Shown piece after piece: positions 44,543 to 53,780 of a DNA stretch of 64,000 bases (position 1 is its first letter; each line of letters starts with the position of its first letter). Location of the stretch: positions 2,018,501 to 2,082,500 of the forward strand of contig PHSP01000001.1 in NCBI GenBank assembly GCA_002862125.1. The letters are read 5' to 3'. Origin of the DNA: Methylobacter sp. KS41 (lineage in GTDB: Bacteria; Pseudomonadota; Gammaproteobacteria; Methylococcales; Methylomonadaceae). The notes under the pieces were generated by a model that searched no databases, was not told the DNA's origin, and saw only the letters and a program-made list of their open reading frames with translations. The translations under genes were made by a program, and so were the position numbers.

Positions 44543-46047
44543 GCACCAAGATCAATCAGGACGAAATTAACAGCATCCTCTGGAAGGCCTGCGATACCTT
44601 CAGGGGCGTGGTCGATGCGTCAGAATACAAAAACTATATTCTGGTGATGCTGTTCGTGAAATACATCTCCGATGTCTGGCAGGAACACTATGAAAGCCTC
44701 AAGGAAAAATTCGGCGATGACGAAGAGATGATCTTGCGCCGCATGCAGCGCGAACGCTTTGTGTTGCCCAAGGGCTGCAGCTTCTCAGATCTTTATAACC
44801 AACGCAACGAAGCCAATATCGGCGAAATCATTAACATCGCCCTGGAGCATGTTGAAGAAAACAATAAACAAAAGCTCTCCGGCGTATTCCGCAATATTGA
44901 TTTTAATTCCGAAGCTAACCTAGGCCAAACCAAGGACCGCAACGCCCGCTTGAAACACCTGTTGGAAGATTTTCACGATACGCGGCTGGATTTACGCCCG
45001 TCGCGTGTCGGCAATCTGGACGTGATCGGCAATGCCTATGAATATCTGATTGCGAAATTCGCAGCCGGTGCTGGGAAAAAAGCCGGCGAGTTCTATACCC
45101 CTGCTGAAGTGTCCGAACTGATTGCCGAGTTGGTGAATCCGCAAGCGGGCGAGCGCATTGCCGATCCGGCCTGTGGTTCCGGTTCCTTGCTGATTAAATG
45201 CGGTAATCAATTGCTTAAGAAAGGCATCAAAGACTTTGCGCTGTACGGCCAGGAAATCACCGGCGCCACTTGGGCGTTGGCGAAAATGAACATGTTCCTG
45301 CACGGCATGGACAATGCCCGCATCGAATGGGGCGATACCATCCGCAGTCCCAAGCTGATCGAAGACGGCACCACGATGAAGTTCGAGGTAGTGGTCGCCA
45401 ATCCGCCGTTTTCGTTGGATAAATGGGGTTACGAACAAGCCGGTAACGATGCTTACAAACGCTTCCATCGTGGCCTGCCGCCTCAATCCAAAGGCGATTA
45501 CGCCTTTATCTCGCACATGATAGAAACCACGACCAAGGATTCCGGACGGGTGGGCGTGGTGGTTCCGCATGGCGTGCTGTTCCGCGGCTCCAGCGAAGGC
45601 AAAATCCGCCAGCAACTGATTGAAGAAAACCTGCTGGATGCGGTGATCGGTTTGCCCTCTAATCTGTTTTACGGCACGGGCATTCCGGCTGCGGTATTAG
45701 TGTTCAAACGCAATAAGCCGGATACCAATGTGCTGTTTATTGACGCCAGCCGTGAATATCAGAACGATAAAAATCAAAACCGCCTTCGGCAATCCGACAT
45801 CGACAAGATTGTCGCCACCTATCAAGCACGGGAAACCGTCGAGAAATATGCTTATCTCGCCAGCTTTGACGAGATCAAAAACAACGACTTCAACCTGAAC
45901 ATTCCGCGTTATGTCGATACCTTTGAAGAAGAGCAAGAGATCGATATTAACGCCGTGCAAGTCGAAATCAGTCAGCTTGAAACGAAATTAGAAGAAGTGA
46001 AGCAGGAAATGGCGGGGTATTTGAAGGAGCTGGGCTATGGGCAATAA
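44539..46047 (+). CDS. hsdM: Type I restriction-modification DNA N6-adenine methyltransferase
   Basis: 502 aa. An N-terminal HsdM helical domain (INSILWKACDTFRGVVDASE) is followed by the SAM motif IADPACGSGSLLIKCG and the catalytic VVANPPFSLDKWGYEQ (N-P-P-F). Later come GVVVPHGVLFRGSSEGKIRQ and LPSNLFYGTGIPAAVLVF. It methylates adenine with HsdS. Slightly GC-richer than the flanking accessory DNA. No hsdR is in the window. Confidence 0.95.
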   Translation: MSTKINQDEINSILWKACDTFRGVVDASEYKNYILVMLFVKYISDVWQEHYESLKEKFGDDEEMILRRMQRERFVLPKGCSFSDLYNQRNEANIGEIINIALEHVEENNKQKLSGVFRNIDFNSEANLGQTKDRNARLKHLLEDFHDTRLDLRPSRVGNLDVIGNAYEYLIAKFAAGAGKKAGEFYTPAEVSELIAELVNPQAGERIADPACGSGSLLIKCGNQLLKKGIKDFALYGQEITGATWALAKMNMFLHGMDNARIEWGDTIRSPKLIEDGTTMKFEVVVANPPFSLDKWGYEQAGNDAYKRFHRGLPPQSKGDYAFISHMIETTTKDSGRVGVVVPHGVLFRGSSEGKIRQQLIEENLLDAVIGLPSNLFYGTGIPAAVLVFKRNKPDTNVLFIDASREYQNDKNQNRLRQSDIDKIVATYQARETVEKYAYLASFDEIKNNDFNLNIPRYVDTFEEEQEIDINAVQVEISQLETKLEEVKQEMAGYLKELGYGQ

Positions 46048-46681
46048 AAAATCGGTCAACATTGAGGTTGAGGGCACCTCAATCACCATTCTTAACCAAA
46101 GCGAACAGGATTACCTATCGCTGACAGACATGCTAAAAGCCAAGGAAGGTGATTTTTTTATTTCCGATTGGCTTAGAAACCGCAATACCATTGAGTTTCT
46201 TGGAATATGGGAAGGTATTTACAACCCAGATTTTAATTATGGCGAATTTGCCATAATTAAAATCCAGGCGGGTCTAAACAGCTACAAATTGAGCACGAAG
46301 GAATGGGTTGAAAAGACCAATGCCATTGGCCTGCAAGCAAAAACAGGCTGGTACGGAGGCACTTATGCACACAAAGACATCGCCTTTGAATTTGGCATGT
46401 GGATCAGTCCAAAATTCAAAATTTACCTAATTAAAGAATTCCAACGTCTCAAGGAAGATGAGCAACGTCGGCTTTCAAACCCTTGGAACATCAATCGTAC
46501 CCTATCCAAGCTAAATTACCGTATCCATACCGACGCGATCAAAACGCACATCATTCCGCCCACCGTTTCAAAAGCACAGGCAGCAACCGTTTACGCGACC
46601 GAGGCAGATTTATTAAACGTAGCGCTATTCGGTCAGACCGCCAAACAATGGCGAGAGGCGAACCCCGCGCTTGATCCATAA
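46037..46681 (+). CDS. KilA-N domain protein, C-terminally truncated
   Basis: 214 aa. It contains DYLSLTDMLKAKEGDFFISD, WLRNRNTIEFLGIWEGIYNP, STKEWVEKTNAIGLQAKTG and KDIAFEFGMWISPKFKIYL, a KilA-N DNA-binding domain as encoded in many type I R-M loci. It starts 11 bp inside hsdM. It ends at TAKQWREANPALDP, where relatives go on with ~60 more residues. The final codons overlap a gene on the other strand that is also cut. So a deletion junction lies near 46.68 kb. Confidence 0.82.
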   Translation: MGNKKSVNIEVEGTSITILNQSEQDYLSLTDMLKAKEGDFFISDWLRNRNTIEFLGIWEGIYNPDFNYGEFAIIKIQAGLNSYKLSTKEWVEKTNAIGLQAKTGWYGGTYAHKDIAFEFGMWISPKFKIYLIKEFQRLKEDEQRRLSNPWNINRTLSKLNYRIHTDAIKTHIIPPTVSKAQAATVYATEADLLNVALFGQTAKQWREANPALDP

Positions 46682-46986
46682 TCCAGAAGCAATCCTGTGT
46701 TTCCTTTATTTGTTAATTCTAGATTAACTGACAACAGGTTTAAATTGTCTTTTATAGCTAAATCAGACGACACATTCTGTTGTATTTCTAAATGCGGATT
46801 AATGTCCCGCTCAGGATTGAATAACATATATGTCCAGAGGCCACCACAAAATATGGCGAAGACAGTAAAAATAGATTGAGTAATCTCTACTGTTTCTTTA
46901 AATGTTTTTTTAGATATTAGAGAAAGGACAATCATCGATAACAAAATAATTGCCAAATACATTATTATTTGTTGAATTGTCTGCAT
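46633..46986 (-). CDS. Small membrane protein, 3' end lost at a recombination junction
   Basis: 117 aa. Two hydrophobic helices (IIMYLAIILLSMIVLSLI and SIFTVFAIFCGGLWTYMLF) are followed by a soluble part (HLEIQQNVSSDLAIKDNLNL, LSVNLELTNKGNTGLLLDY). The last ~16 residues (SSAGFASRHCLAV end) are read from the antisense of the KilA-N gene, so the real C-terminus is missing. Family not recognised. Confidence 0.6.
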   Translation of the reverse strand: MQTIQQIIMYLAIILLSMIVLSLISKKTFKETVEITQSIFTVFAIFCGGLWTYMLFNPERDINPHLEIQQNVSSDLAIKDNLNLLSVNLELTNKGNTGLLLDYGSSAGFASRHCLAV

Positions 46987-47242
46987 GATTTTAATCCATG
47001 TTTTTCAAACCCTATCAAGGGGCAGAATTATTTATTATTACATTATTAGACATTTCGATACGGACTGTCTAATGTTTGGGCTGCCTTCTTATTACCGTTT
47101 GCTAAACTTCACGAATGGCAGGTATCGGGAAGCTTAAATCCATATCCGAATGGCGGCAGTGGGTCGAGAGCTGCCGATCAAAGGCGGCCACTGAACATAT
47201 TCTTTCAAAGGCACTCTGTTACAACTAACTGCTTTATCGAGT

Positions 47243-47878
47243 TCAACGGGCCTGTACATCCATCCAGATTTTGCGCCCGTTTACAAACATGGTTTTGATG
47301 GTTGATTGCGGGTCAGGTATGCCGAGATCCGGAAAGCGGAAATGGCGATAGATATATTCTCCAATCACCAGCACGCCGATCATCAGGTAAATAAATACGC
47401 CGTTGTACAGCGTCCACCAGAAGTCGGCGCCCCAGATCGCCAACGCTACGCCCATAATGGCATTGAAGGCAAAAAATCCGGTCCACAGTATGGTCAACTG
47501 TCGGCAATACTCGCTGATACCGGGCGGAAATACCGGGAATTCCAGACGCACAAAGCTTTCAATAAAAGACGGTCCCTTGCCTTTAAGCAAAGTCCGTCCG
47601 AAAAAATACATCAGCAGTAACTGAATCAGCACCGGCAACACCTTGGCGGTAAGTGTCTGCAGATAATAGGCTCCCAGTAGCAGGATAAAAGCTATCAGCG
47701 TCTTGTAAATCCTGATTTTTATATTGCGCGTGGAAAAAGACTGGAGCAAATAAATACCGGAAAAAATAGCGGGCGCCAGCCACGCCATGCCGCTTGCTAT
47801 CCCTCTGTAAACCAGATAGGGATAAGCAAGAAACAGACAGGCGGCAATAATATTTTTAAGAATGCCCGGTCTATTCAC
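47243..47878 (-). CDS. COG4648-type membrane protein of the aryl-polyene cluster (ApeG-like)
   Basis: 211 aa with about six hydrophobic helices and a short basic tail. It contains LVYRGIASGMAWLAPAIFSG, ARQLTILWTGFFAFN-like CRQLTILWTGFFAFNAIMG, and EYIYRHFRFPDLGIPDP. This is the COG4648 inner-membrane protein found in aryl-polyene clusters, of unknown role. It is the last gene seen of the minus-strand cluster, 18 bp after the lipoprotein gene. Confidence 0.75.
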   Translation of the reverse strand: MNRPGILKNIIAACLFLAYPYLVYRGIASGMAWLAPAIFSGIYLLQSFSTRNIKIRIYKTLIAFILLLGAYYLQTLTAKVLPVLIQLLLMYFFGRTLLKGKGPSFIESFVRLEFPVFPPGISEYCRQLTILWTGFFAFNAIMGVALAIWGADFWWTLYNGVFIYLMIGVLVIGEYIYRHFRFPDLGIPDPQSTIKTMFVNGRKIWMDVQAR

Positions 47879-47896
47879 TTTTTCTCCTTAAAGAAT

Positions 47897-48460
47897 TTAA
47901 TCCTCAATCTTGCTCACCTTTCCGTCTGTAAAAAATACATTGAATCTGTTAAACCTTCCGCTCCAGTAAACCCATTTGTTACTATCCAGATTCGGGGTTT
48001 GGGTAATCGGCGGATAGCCGATAGCAACAATCACGGCGGCTTTACTCATGCCGCCGGCTACTGTACCCTTATCAATTTGAGTTCTTTCCAGCGGGGTAAA
48101 TTTTGACAAATTAATCTTTTTCTTCGCAAACAACTTGTCAAACGCCCGGTAAATATCATCTCCGGTATGGTCCTCAACATTCTTGATCAATAATTTTTGA
48201 CTGGAGTTATTTACCTGAACTTCTATCGTTTTGCTGGTGATATTCAACAGTCTGACAGGAGTATTAACCGGTATCATCTCGCCGCGGCGATAATTAGTGG
48301 TCAAATGCGTTCCGTCTTCATAGCGGATGACAAACTGCGTGTAATAAGCGCCTCCCACTGCAATATTCGCCGGCAACTCTTCCGGCTTTAACGTCTTGTT
48401 GCAGGATATCAGAGACAAGGTCACCAACATCAAAACTAATCCACGAGTGATAATACGCAT
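47897..48460 (-). CDS. Lipoprotein of the aryl-polyene cluster, BamE/SmpA-like end
   Basis: 187 aa. Signal RGLVLMLVTLSLISCNKTL with lipobox LISC. The C-terminal GMSKAAVIVAIGYPP and NKWVYWSGRFNRFNVFFTDG resemble the BamE/SmpA fold, which often appears in outer-membrane lipoproteins. Possibly helps bring the pigment lipid to the outer membrane; this is inferred from its position only. No named family. Confidence 0.68.
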   Translation of the reverse strand: MRIITRGLVLMLVTLSLISCNKTLKPEELPANIAVGGAYYTQFVIRYEDGTHLTTNYRRGEMIPVNTPVRLLNITSKTIEVQVNNSSQKLLIKNVEDHTGDDIYRAFDKLFAKKKINLSKFTPLERTQIDKGTVAGGMSKAAVIVAIGYPPITQTPNLDSNKWVYWSGRFNRFNVFFTDGKVSKIED

Positions 48461-48618
48461 AACTCTTTCTCCTTACCTGACAGGTCTAACCCTCAAAAAC
48501 CTGGACATTAAACAATAAACAAGCGAAAAAACGGCAAATACGGCCAGATGACACTGACAATATTACCAGTTAATGGAATCAAACACAGCTGATTAAAAGA
48601 GCATTTTAACCATAATTA

Positions 48619-50175
48619 CTATACATACTGTTGCTCTGCATAGGTTAGCGATTCCCAAAAACCGGACTGTTTCCTGAAACCCAGCACTTTCTGCGCGGCC
48701 TGCACGCCGGAAACACTGACGCCGTACACGCCGCCGCCCGGAGAGGTCCAATGTCCGGCAAAATACAATCCTTTCACAGGTGACTGATTCTGTATGCGTC
48801 CCGGCCCCACCTGAGCCGGAGAAACATCCCAGCCATAGGCGGAACCCTGATGATTTTGCGTATAACGCAACATGGTCGCCGGTGAACCGCCTTCGATAAA
48901 CAGAATATGCTTTTCCAGTCCGGGAATATAGCCCCCGGCAATTTTAACCATGGTTTCCATGTATCCCGGCTTGAGCTGCCGCCAAGACGCCGCCTGCTGA
49001 TAAGGCAGCAAAGTCGTCAACATTAACAGATGCTGCCCGGCCGGCGCCAAGTCTGGGTCGACCAAGGTAGGCGCGGTAATGCTAAGCCAGGTAATTTCCC
49101 CGTCGCTGGTGCGGGCGAAATTATGCTCGTGATCAAAATCGCGATAACAAAACGATTCATGCGCTATGTTCAATGCCGTCAGATCAATATCCGTGGCAAT
49201 ATAGACCACAAATATGGACAGGGAATGCTGCATTTTTTTTATTCTCCGGATGAAGCGGGACGGAAAATACTGCTCTCCGATCATTTCGCAGACCGTGTGC
49301 CGGATATCGGCGTTGGAAATAACCACAGGAGCCGATATTCGCTGTCCTTTGACGATCACGCCGTCAACGCGCTCATTTTCGATAAGGATTTTATCGACCG
49401 GAGACCTGAAGCAAATCTCACCGCCGTATTGCCTGAGACCTTTAATCAGTGTATTTGATAATTGTTGAAAACCGCCCTTGCAGTAATAAGCGCCGTCAAC
49501 CATATAGCCGATGAACATGGTCGACCAGTAGACAAAAGACACCTGCGAAGGCGGCAAACCCAGATAGGGCCAGTTACTGGCAAAAACAGCCAGTAATTTC
49601 GGATCCTTGATAAACTGCTTTGCGACATCGGCCAGTGTCGCTTTACGATATTTAAACAATGCCGGTATTAATCGCAAAGCACTGCCGTGATCCATCCCGT
49701 CCATGACCTCATCGGCAACGGTAATTTCTTCCGCCACTTGCAAACAAAGCAGGGTCAATGCGAGCAAACCCTGCCTTTCGGCTGGAAACATTTTTGTCAG
49801 CGTAGCGACAAATGCCACAATCGATTGCGGCAACGCCGCATCGAGCCCAGGATAATAAACATGGCTGAATGGGTCTATGTTTATAAACTCTATGTCCTCT
49901 TCAACAGCCAGCGCATGCAGCACCTTGTGAATAATCTGACCGCCCCGGTAACCCTGTGATCCGCAGCCGCTAATCAGATGCACTCCGGAGTCAAAGTTAT
50001 ATTTTTTCCGTTTGAAGCCATGCGTATAGCCCCCGGGCCGGTCGTGACTTTCCAGTACCAGTACGGACTTCCCCGCCCTGGCCAACAGAGCAGCCGCAGT
50101 CAGACCGCCTATTCCGCTGCCGGCCACAATGACATCGTAATCTTTCACGGTTTTTGCAGTCCCAGTTTTTCCCAT
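48619..50175 (-). CDS. CrtI-like NAD(P)/FAD-dependent oxidoreductase
   Basis: 518 aa. N-terminal FAD-binding motif DVIVAGSGIGGLTAAALLAR, then LVLESHDRPGGYTHGFKRKK and SGVHLISGCGSQGY. The end has QNQSPVKGLYFAGHWTSPGG and GVYGVSVSGVQAAQKVLG, as in phytoene desaturase/carotene isomerase (COG1233) proteins. It is likely to desaturate or isomerise the polyene, but such a gene is not part of the core E. coli or Vibrio aryl-polyene set. Overlaps the thioesterase gene by 31 bp. Confidence 0.88.
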   Translation of the reverse strand: MGKTGTAKTVKDYDVIVAGSGIGGLTAAALLARAGKSVLVLESHDRPGGYTHGFKRKKYNFDSGVHLISGCGSQGYRGGQIIHKVLHALAVEEDIEFINIDPFSHVYYPGLDAALPQSIVAFVATLTKMFPAERQGLLALTLLCLQVAEEITVADEVMDGMDHGSALRLIPALFKYRKATLADVAKQFIKDPKLLAVFASNWPYLGLPPSQVSFVYWSTMFIGYMVDGAYYCKGGFQQLSNTLIKGLRQYGGEICFRSPVDKILIENERVDGVIVKGQRISAPVVISNADIRHTVCEMIGEQYFPSRFIRRIKKMQHSLSIFVVYIATDIDLTALNIAHESFCYRDFDHEHNFARTSDGEITWLSITAPTLVDPDLAPAGQHLLMLTTLLPYQQAASWRQLKPGYMETMVKIAGGYIPGLEKHILFIEGGSPATMLRYTQNHQGSAYGWDVSPAQVGPGRIQNQSPVKGLYFAGHWTSPGGGVYGVSVSGVQAAQKVLGFRKQSGFWESLTYAEQQYV

Positions 50176-50567
50176 AAAATAGCCGGCGATTCATAACACA
50201 TTTCAGAAGCCGCCATATTGACCGCCACCTGATAGGTATATCCGCGCGTTAGCCGGGCGCCGGTCAGCTTATCAGTAATCCGGTAATTGATTTTCAAACG
50301 GTTTTCCCATTCGCTGATATCGGCATGGACGATAATTGTTTGTCCGAATTTAGCCGGTCTGGCATAACGTATGCGCAGATCGATGACCGGCCAGGCATAG
50401 CCGGATTCGCGCATCTGCATATAGTTGTAGCCGATCTTGTCCAATAGGGCGCAGCGCGCCACTTCGAAATATTTTAAGTAATTCCCGTGCCAGACGATTT
50501 CCATCAGATCGACATCGAAAAACGGCACTTCAATTTCCACTTCGCAGGCTACAATTCCTTCACTCAT
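50145..50567 (-). CDS. Acyl-CoA/ACP thioesterase (4HBT family, ApeK-like)
   Basis: 140 aa hot-dog-fold enzyme. EIEVPFFDVDLMEIVWHGNY, then LKYFEVARCALLDKIGYNYM hold the DxxxxxxHxNY active-site pattern of 4-hydroxybenzoyl-CoA-type thioesterases. LTRGYTYQVAVNMAASEMCY is in the C-terminal part. It would hydrolyse the thioester of an acyl intermediate. A decayed paralogue is at 60318-60668. Overlaps acyltransferase by 8 bp. Confidence 0.9.
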   Translation of the reverse strand: MSEGIVACEVEIEVPFFDVDLMEIVWHGNYLKYFEVARCALLDKIGYNYMQMRESGYAWPVIDLRIRYARPAKFGQTIIVHADISEWENRLKINYRITDKLTGARLTRGYTYQVAVNMAASEMCYESPAILWEKLGLQKP

Positions 50568-51483
50568 CCCCTACCTGCCAGAAATCATAAAAATTGAACC
50601 ACTGGAGCGGTTCCTGGAGACAATATTGTTGCAATCTGTTGGCAAAATTCTGCACGCAAGCCTGTATCACAGCATCGCGGCCTTTTCTTGGAAACCATAA
50701 TCCATCGCTGAAATGCTCAAAATAAATTGTCTGTTTGCCATGCTGCTTTAAACAAAACAATGTATAGACCGGGCATTTCAGCAACGACGCCAATATAAAC
50801 GGTCCTTGCGGGAACGCAGCGGCCTTGCCAAGAAAATCAACCCGGGCGACCCGGCTCTGACCGCTTGCCGGAAGTCTGTCGGCGGTAATCACCACCAATT
50901 CTCCTGCCTCGATTTTATCCATCAGCATCATGGCTGTCGCCGCGTTGATCTCGCTAATCTGGATAAGATTCATTGTTCCGGATCCGGCATAACGGTTCAG
51001 CAGTGTATTAAATTTTTCCGCATTTTTGGTATGCACCAGAACATTAACTGTCACTTTTTTGCCAAGGTAGGCCATGACCCTGGATATTTCCAGGTTCCCC
51101 AGATGAGAACCCAAAATCAATACCCCCTGCCCTTTTTCGATATGTTGCCGAATCGCTCCCCGGCCGTGGAATTCGACATCCTGCAACGATAACGCACCGC
51201 TCCATGCCGCCAGCTTGTCGATAATGGCATTGGCAAAGCAGATAAAATGCTGGTAACTGCCGTATAAACCGGTCTGAATCCTGTTGTCCGGCAAATAGGC
51301 GGATGCTCTTTGCAAATATTGAAGACTTGCTTGGCGGCCCTTGCGATTGATTAGCCAATAGTAACTGACCACCGGATATAAAAACAGCTGCAGCACTTTG
51401 CGGCCGAACAGCAGGTAAACTTTTAAAAGCGCCTGCATGCCCCATATGATGCCCCGCTCTTCGATTTGCGCCCAGTGCTTCAT
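50560..51483 (-). CDS. Lipid A-type acyltransferase (LpxL/HtrB family), copy 1
   Basis: 307 aa. It opens HWAQIEERGIIWGMQALLKV and contains LQLFLYPVVSYYWLINRKGR. The catalytic motif is GSHLGNLEISRVMAYLG (HX4E). Further motifs are LVVITADRLPASGQSR and AAFPQGPFILASLLKCPVY. In aryl-polyene loci this type (half of ApeJ) is thought to attach the polyene acyl group to a lipid acceptor. Closely similar to the copy at 62177-63115. Overlaps the glycosyltransferase by 4 bp. Confidence 0.9.
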   Translation of the reverse strand: MKHWAQIEERGIIWGMQALLKVYLLFGRKVLQLFLYPVVSYYWLINRKGRQASLQYLQRASAYLPDNRIQTGLYGSYQHFICFANAIIDKLAAWSGALSLQDVEFHGRGAIRQHIEKGQGVLILGSHLGNLEISRVMAYLGKKVTVNVLVHTKNAEKFNTLLNRYAGSGTMNLIQISEINAATAMMLMDKIEAGELVVITADRLPASGQSRVARVDFLGKAAAFPQGPFILASLLKCPVYTLFCLKQHGKQTIYFEHFSDGLWFPRKGRDAVIQACVQNFANRLQQYCLQEPLQWFNFYDFWQVGDE

Positions 51484-52214
51484 TGCAAGCGCCTCAATAA
51501 CAGACGCGGAAAACGCCGCAGCATGCCGAAAAATAATTGCGCATGTTTTCCTGAAATCAATAGATTATCCTGCAACATCCGGAAATGGGAAATGCCATCC
51601 AAAGGGTACTGAACTTCCGTTTCAATATTGATTACATCGACCCCTTGCCAGTAAAGGCGCACGATGATCTCTATATCAAATTCCATGTGCTTTCCCAACT
51701 GGACTGAATTCAGCAATTTATCAACCGCATCAAGGGGATAACAGCGGAAGCCGCACATGCCGTCAGCAATTTCAAAAGACAAAGTGTTGATCCATATCCA
51801 CAGATTGGTAATCCGGCGGCCATATAATCTTTTTTTGGGCACCGTCGCATCGAAGCCGGGTTTACCAAGAATCAGTTTGCCCGGATGCTGTGCGCAGGCA
51901 TCCAAAAACCGGTCAATGTCCGCCAGACTATGCTGGCCGTCGGCATCGACCTGGATGGCATGCGTGAAACCGGCGGCTATTGCCAGTTTCAACCCGTCCA
52001 TAACAGCCGCGCCTTTACCGCCGTTACTATCCCTTTCATACAGGGTAATCCAGTCTTTTTCCTGTCCGGCTATGCCTCTTAACACGGCGGTGCATTGCTC
52101 CGAACTGCCGTCGTTGACGAGATAACAAGGCAAGTCAAACTGTTTTAATGTCTCGACTACTCGATCGATGGCTTCCTGGTGATTGTAAACCGGAATAAGC
52201 ACGCAGATTTTCAT
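51480..52214 (-). CDS. Family 2 glycosyltransferase, copy 1
   Basis: 244 aa from the ATG at 52212-52214 (a longer frame to 52238 adds eight unlikely residues). GT-A fold: MKICVLIPVYNHQEAIDRVV, YLVNDGSSEQCTAVLRG, NGGKGAAVMDGLKLAIAAG, and the metal-binding QVDADGQHSLADI. ADGMCGFRCYPLDAV and RLYWQGVDVINIETEVQYPL are typical of aryl-polyene GTs. It likely adds a sugar to the lipid carrier. Exactly the same length as the copy at 63112-63846. Confidence 0.9.
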   Translation of the reverse strand: MKICVLIPVYNHQEAIDRVVETLKQFDLPCYLVNDGSSEQCTAVLRGIAGQEKDWITLYERDSNGGKGAAVMDGLKLAIAAGFTHAIQVDADGQHSLADIDRFLDACAQHPGKLILGKPGFDATVPKKRLYGRRITNLWIWINTLSFEIADGMCGFRCYPLDAVDKLLNSVQLGKHMEFDIEIIVRLYWQGVDVINIETEVQYPLDGISHFRMLQDNLLISGKHAQLFFGMLRRFPRLLLRRLQ

Positions 52215-52347
52215 TCGTGCATTCCATAAGCCATACACCCGGCATCATGCACCTCGGTGCGGGCTTTAGAAAAATGGACACCCAAATATCCGCCCGGAAA
52301 ACATGACAACATTAATACATCAATCACACTTTCGATAAGCCTATATA

Positions 52348-52596
52348 TTACGCATTAATTAATTTATAGACCGCTTCGACCACATCGTTGATTGTTCGAG
52401 CGTTTTTAAAGTCTTCCGGTTTAAGCGCCTTACCTGTTATCTCTTTCAGCTTGACGATCATGTCGACGGCATCGATACTGTCAAAATCGAGGTCTTCATA
52501 AAGGTGAGCTTCAAGAGTAACGTCGTCTGATTCAATTTCAAACATCTCCTGCATTATATTTTTGATCGACTGCAGAATTTCATCGCGATTTTTCAT
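52348..52596 (-). CDS. Acyl carrier protein, aryl-polyene cluster (first of two)
   Basis: 82 aa from the ATG at 52594-52596. The phosphopantetheine site is EDLDFDSIDAVDMIVKL (Ser in DSID). The start MKNRDEILQSIKNIMQEMF and end DVVEAVYKLINA fit APE ACPs (ApeE/F), which hold the growing polyene chain. Separated by 7 bp from the second ACP gene upstream. Confidence 0.9.
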   Translation of the reverse strand: MKNRDEILQSIKNIMQEMFEIESDDVTLEAHLYEDLDFDSIDAVDMIVKLKEITGKALKPEDFKNARTINDVVEAVYKLINA

Positions 52597-52603
52597 ACCG
52601 TAC

Positions 52604-52861
52604 TCAGTGCCTTTCAGATTTAATAAATTCAGCCAGCGCAGCGACCGAGGCAAATATTTTCTCTACATCGTCTTTTTCCGCATCAATCCTGACATTATAT
52701 TTTTTTCTGATCGCCAAGCCCAGCTCCAGCGCATCGATCGAATCCAGTCCCAGACCCTCATTGAACAAGGGCTCGTGGCTGTCAATATCGTCAATGCTCA
52801 TATCCTCCAAATCAAGCGAGTCAATAATCAATTGCTTTAATTCATTTTCCAAACTGCTCAT
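52604..52861 (-). CDS. Acyl carrier protein, aryl-polyene cluster (second of two)
   Basis: 85 aa from the ATG at 52859-52861. The site is EGLGLDSIDALELGLAI. The N-terminus is MSSLENELKQLIIDSLDLED. The two adjacent ACPs differ clearly in sequence, as in E. coli APE loci where ApeE and ApeF have different jobs (starter versus extension). There are about 210 bp of non-coding DNA upstream, so a promoter may lie there. Confidence 0.9.
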   Translation of the reverse strand: MSSLENELKQLIIDSLDLEDMSIDDIDSHEPLFNEGLGLDSIDALELGLAIRKKYNVRIDAEKDDVEKIFASVAALAEFIKSERH

Positions 52862-53075
52862 CGAATTCTCTTTGCTATCCAAAATAGTCCTGTCAATAAA
52901 AAATTAAAATAAACGCCGGTTAGTGTAAAAGATAAAAACTCCAATGCACACATTTTTCAGCCAGTGGCTTTGTGCGCCAAACCGCCGGAAAAATGAAATT
53001 CATGAGCGGAAAAAAAGCCGGAACCGGAAACACTAAAGTTTGATTCCGCCAGACTGATTCCGGTAATAATTTACT

Positions 53076-53780
53076 CTACCCGGACATTTTTTCCCAACGC
53101 CAGCTGTGCCGGGGTGTTTTAAGCGTCAGTTGTGCTTGCGATTCCGCCAGAAACCGGATAAAAGCAGCTAATTGTACGGGTTGTTCGCCATCATTTCCTG
53201 TCAATGACAATGAAGACATTTTAAGCTTCCGCCCCTCGCCGCTTTTAGCTATGCGTAGAGCAAGGGCCCTGCTTTCATCTGTCGCCAATTTAAACGGTTC
53301 TGAAGGATAAAAGTCCACCAGCGGTTCGTCATAAAAAACCAGCAACACTTGTTCCGCCCCTTCCTGCAACAGCCCTAACGCTTCAATAAAGCCAGCAGCC
53401 AACCCTTCCTCGCCCGCTGCAACCATAGTGCTTTGCAGTTGATTATTCCAGGCTATGGAAAACAGGCCGGCAATGGCATTGTGTACCGACAAGCTGAATG
53501 CGGTAGGGGAAACTTCCTGTCCGGCTTCCAGCATTTCCATCATCGAGAAAGATTTGGCCAGCTCACCGTGACTGGAACTGAATACCACCGGTACAATCAT
53601 GTGCTCGGCTATACATTGATTGGCGGCACAAAACACGATTTTAGCCAATGGACTCAATCGGCGTTTCAGCATTTTCGGCACGCTTGCCAGCAATTCCTTC
53701 TGTCTGGCTGAATCCTGTTCAGCATCGCCCCGCAATGGCGGCCAGACTGCCCATTTAAGTACAATGAAATCCTGTTGCAT
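53076..53780 (-). CDS. Beta-ketoacyl synthase chain-length factor (Ketoacyl-synt_2)
   Basis: 234 aa from the ATG at 53778-53780 (MQQDFIVLKWAVWPP); a longer frame runs to 53918 but its extra residues look unlike any family. MLKRRLSPLAKIVFCAANQC, PVVFSSSHGELAKSFSMMEM and SPTAFSLSVHNAIAGLFSIA mark the CLF-type half-ketosynthase. The Cys of true ketosynthases is replaced (SSSHG). It works with an active KS in aryl-polyene synthesis to set chain length. Confidence 0.85.
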   Translation of the reverse strand: MQQDFIVLKWAVWPPLRGDAEQDSARQKELLASVPKMLKRRLSPLAKIVFCAANQCIAEHMIVPVVFSSSHGELAKSFSMMEMLEAGQEVSPTAFSLSVHNAIAGLFSIAWNNQLQSTMVAAGEEGLAAGFIEALGLLQEGAEQVLLVFYDEPLVDFYPSEPFKLATDESRALALRIAKSGEGRKLKMSSLSLTGNDGEQPVQLAAFIRFLAESQAQLTLKTPRHSWRWEKMSG

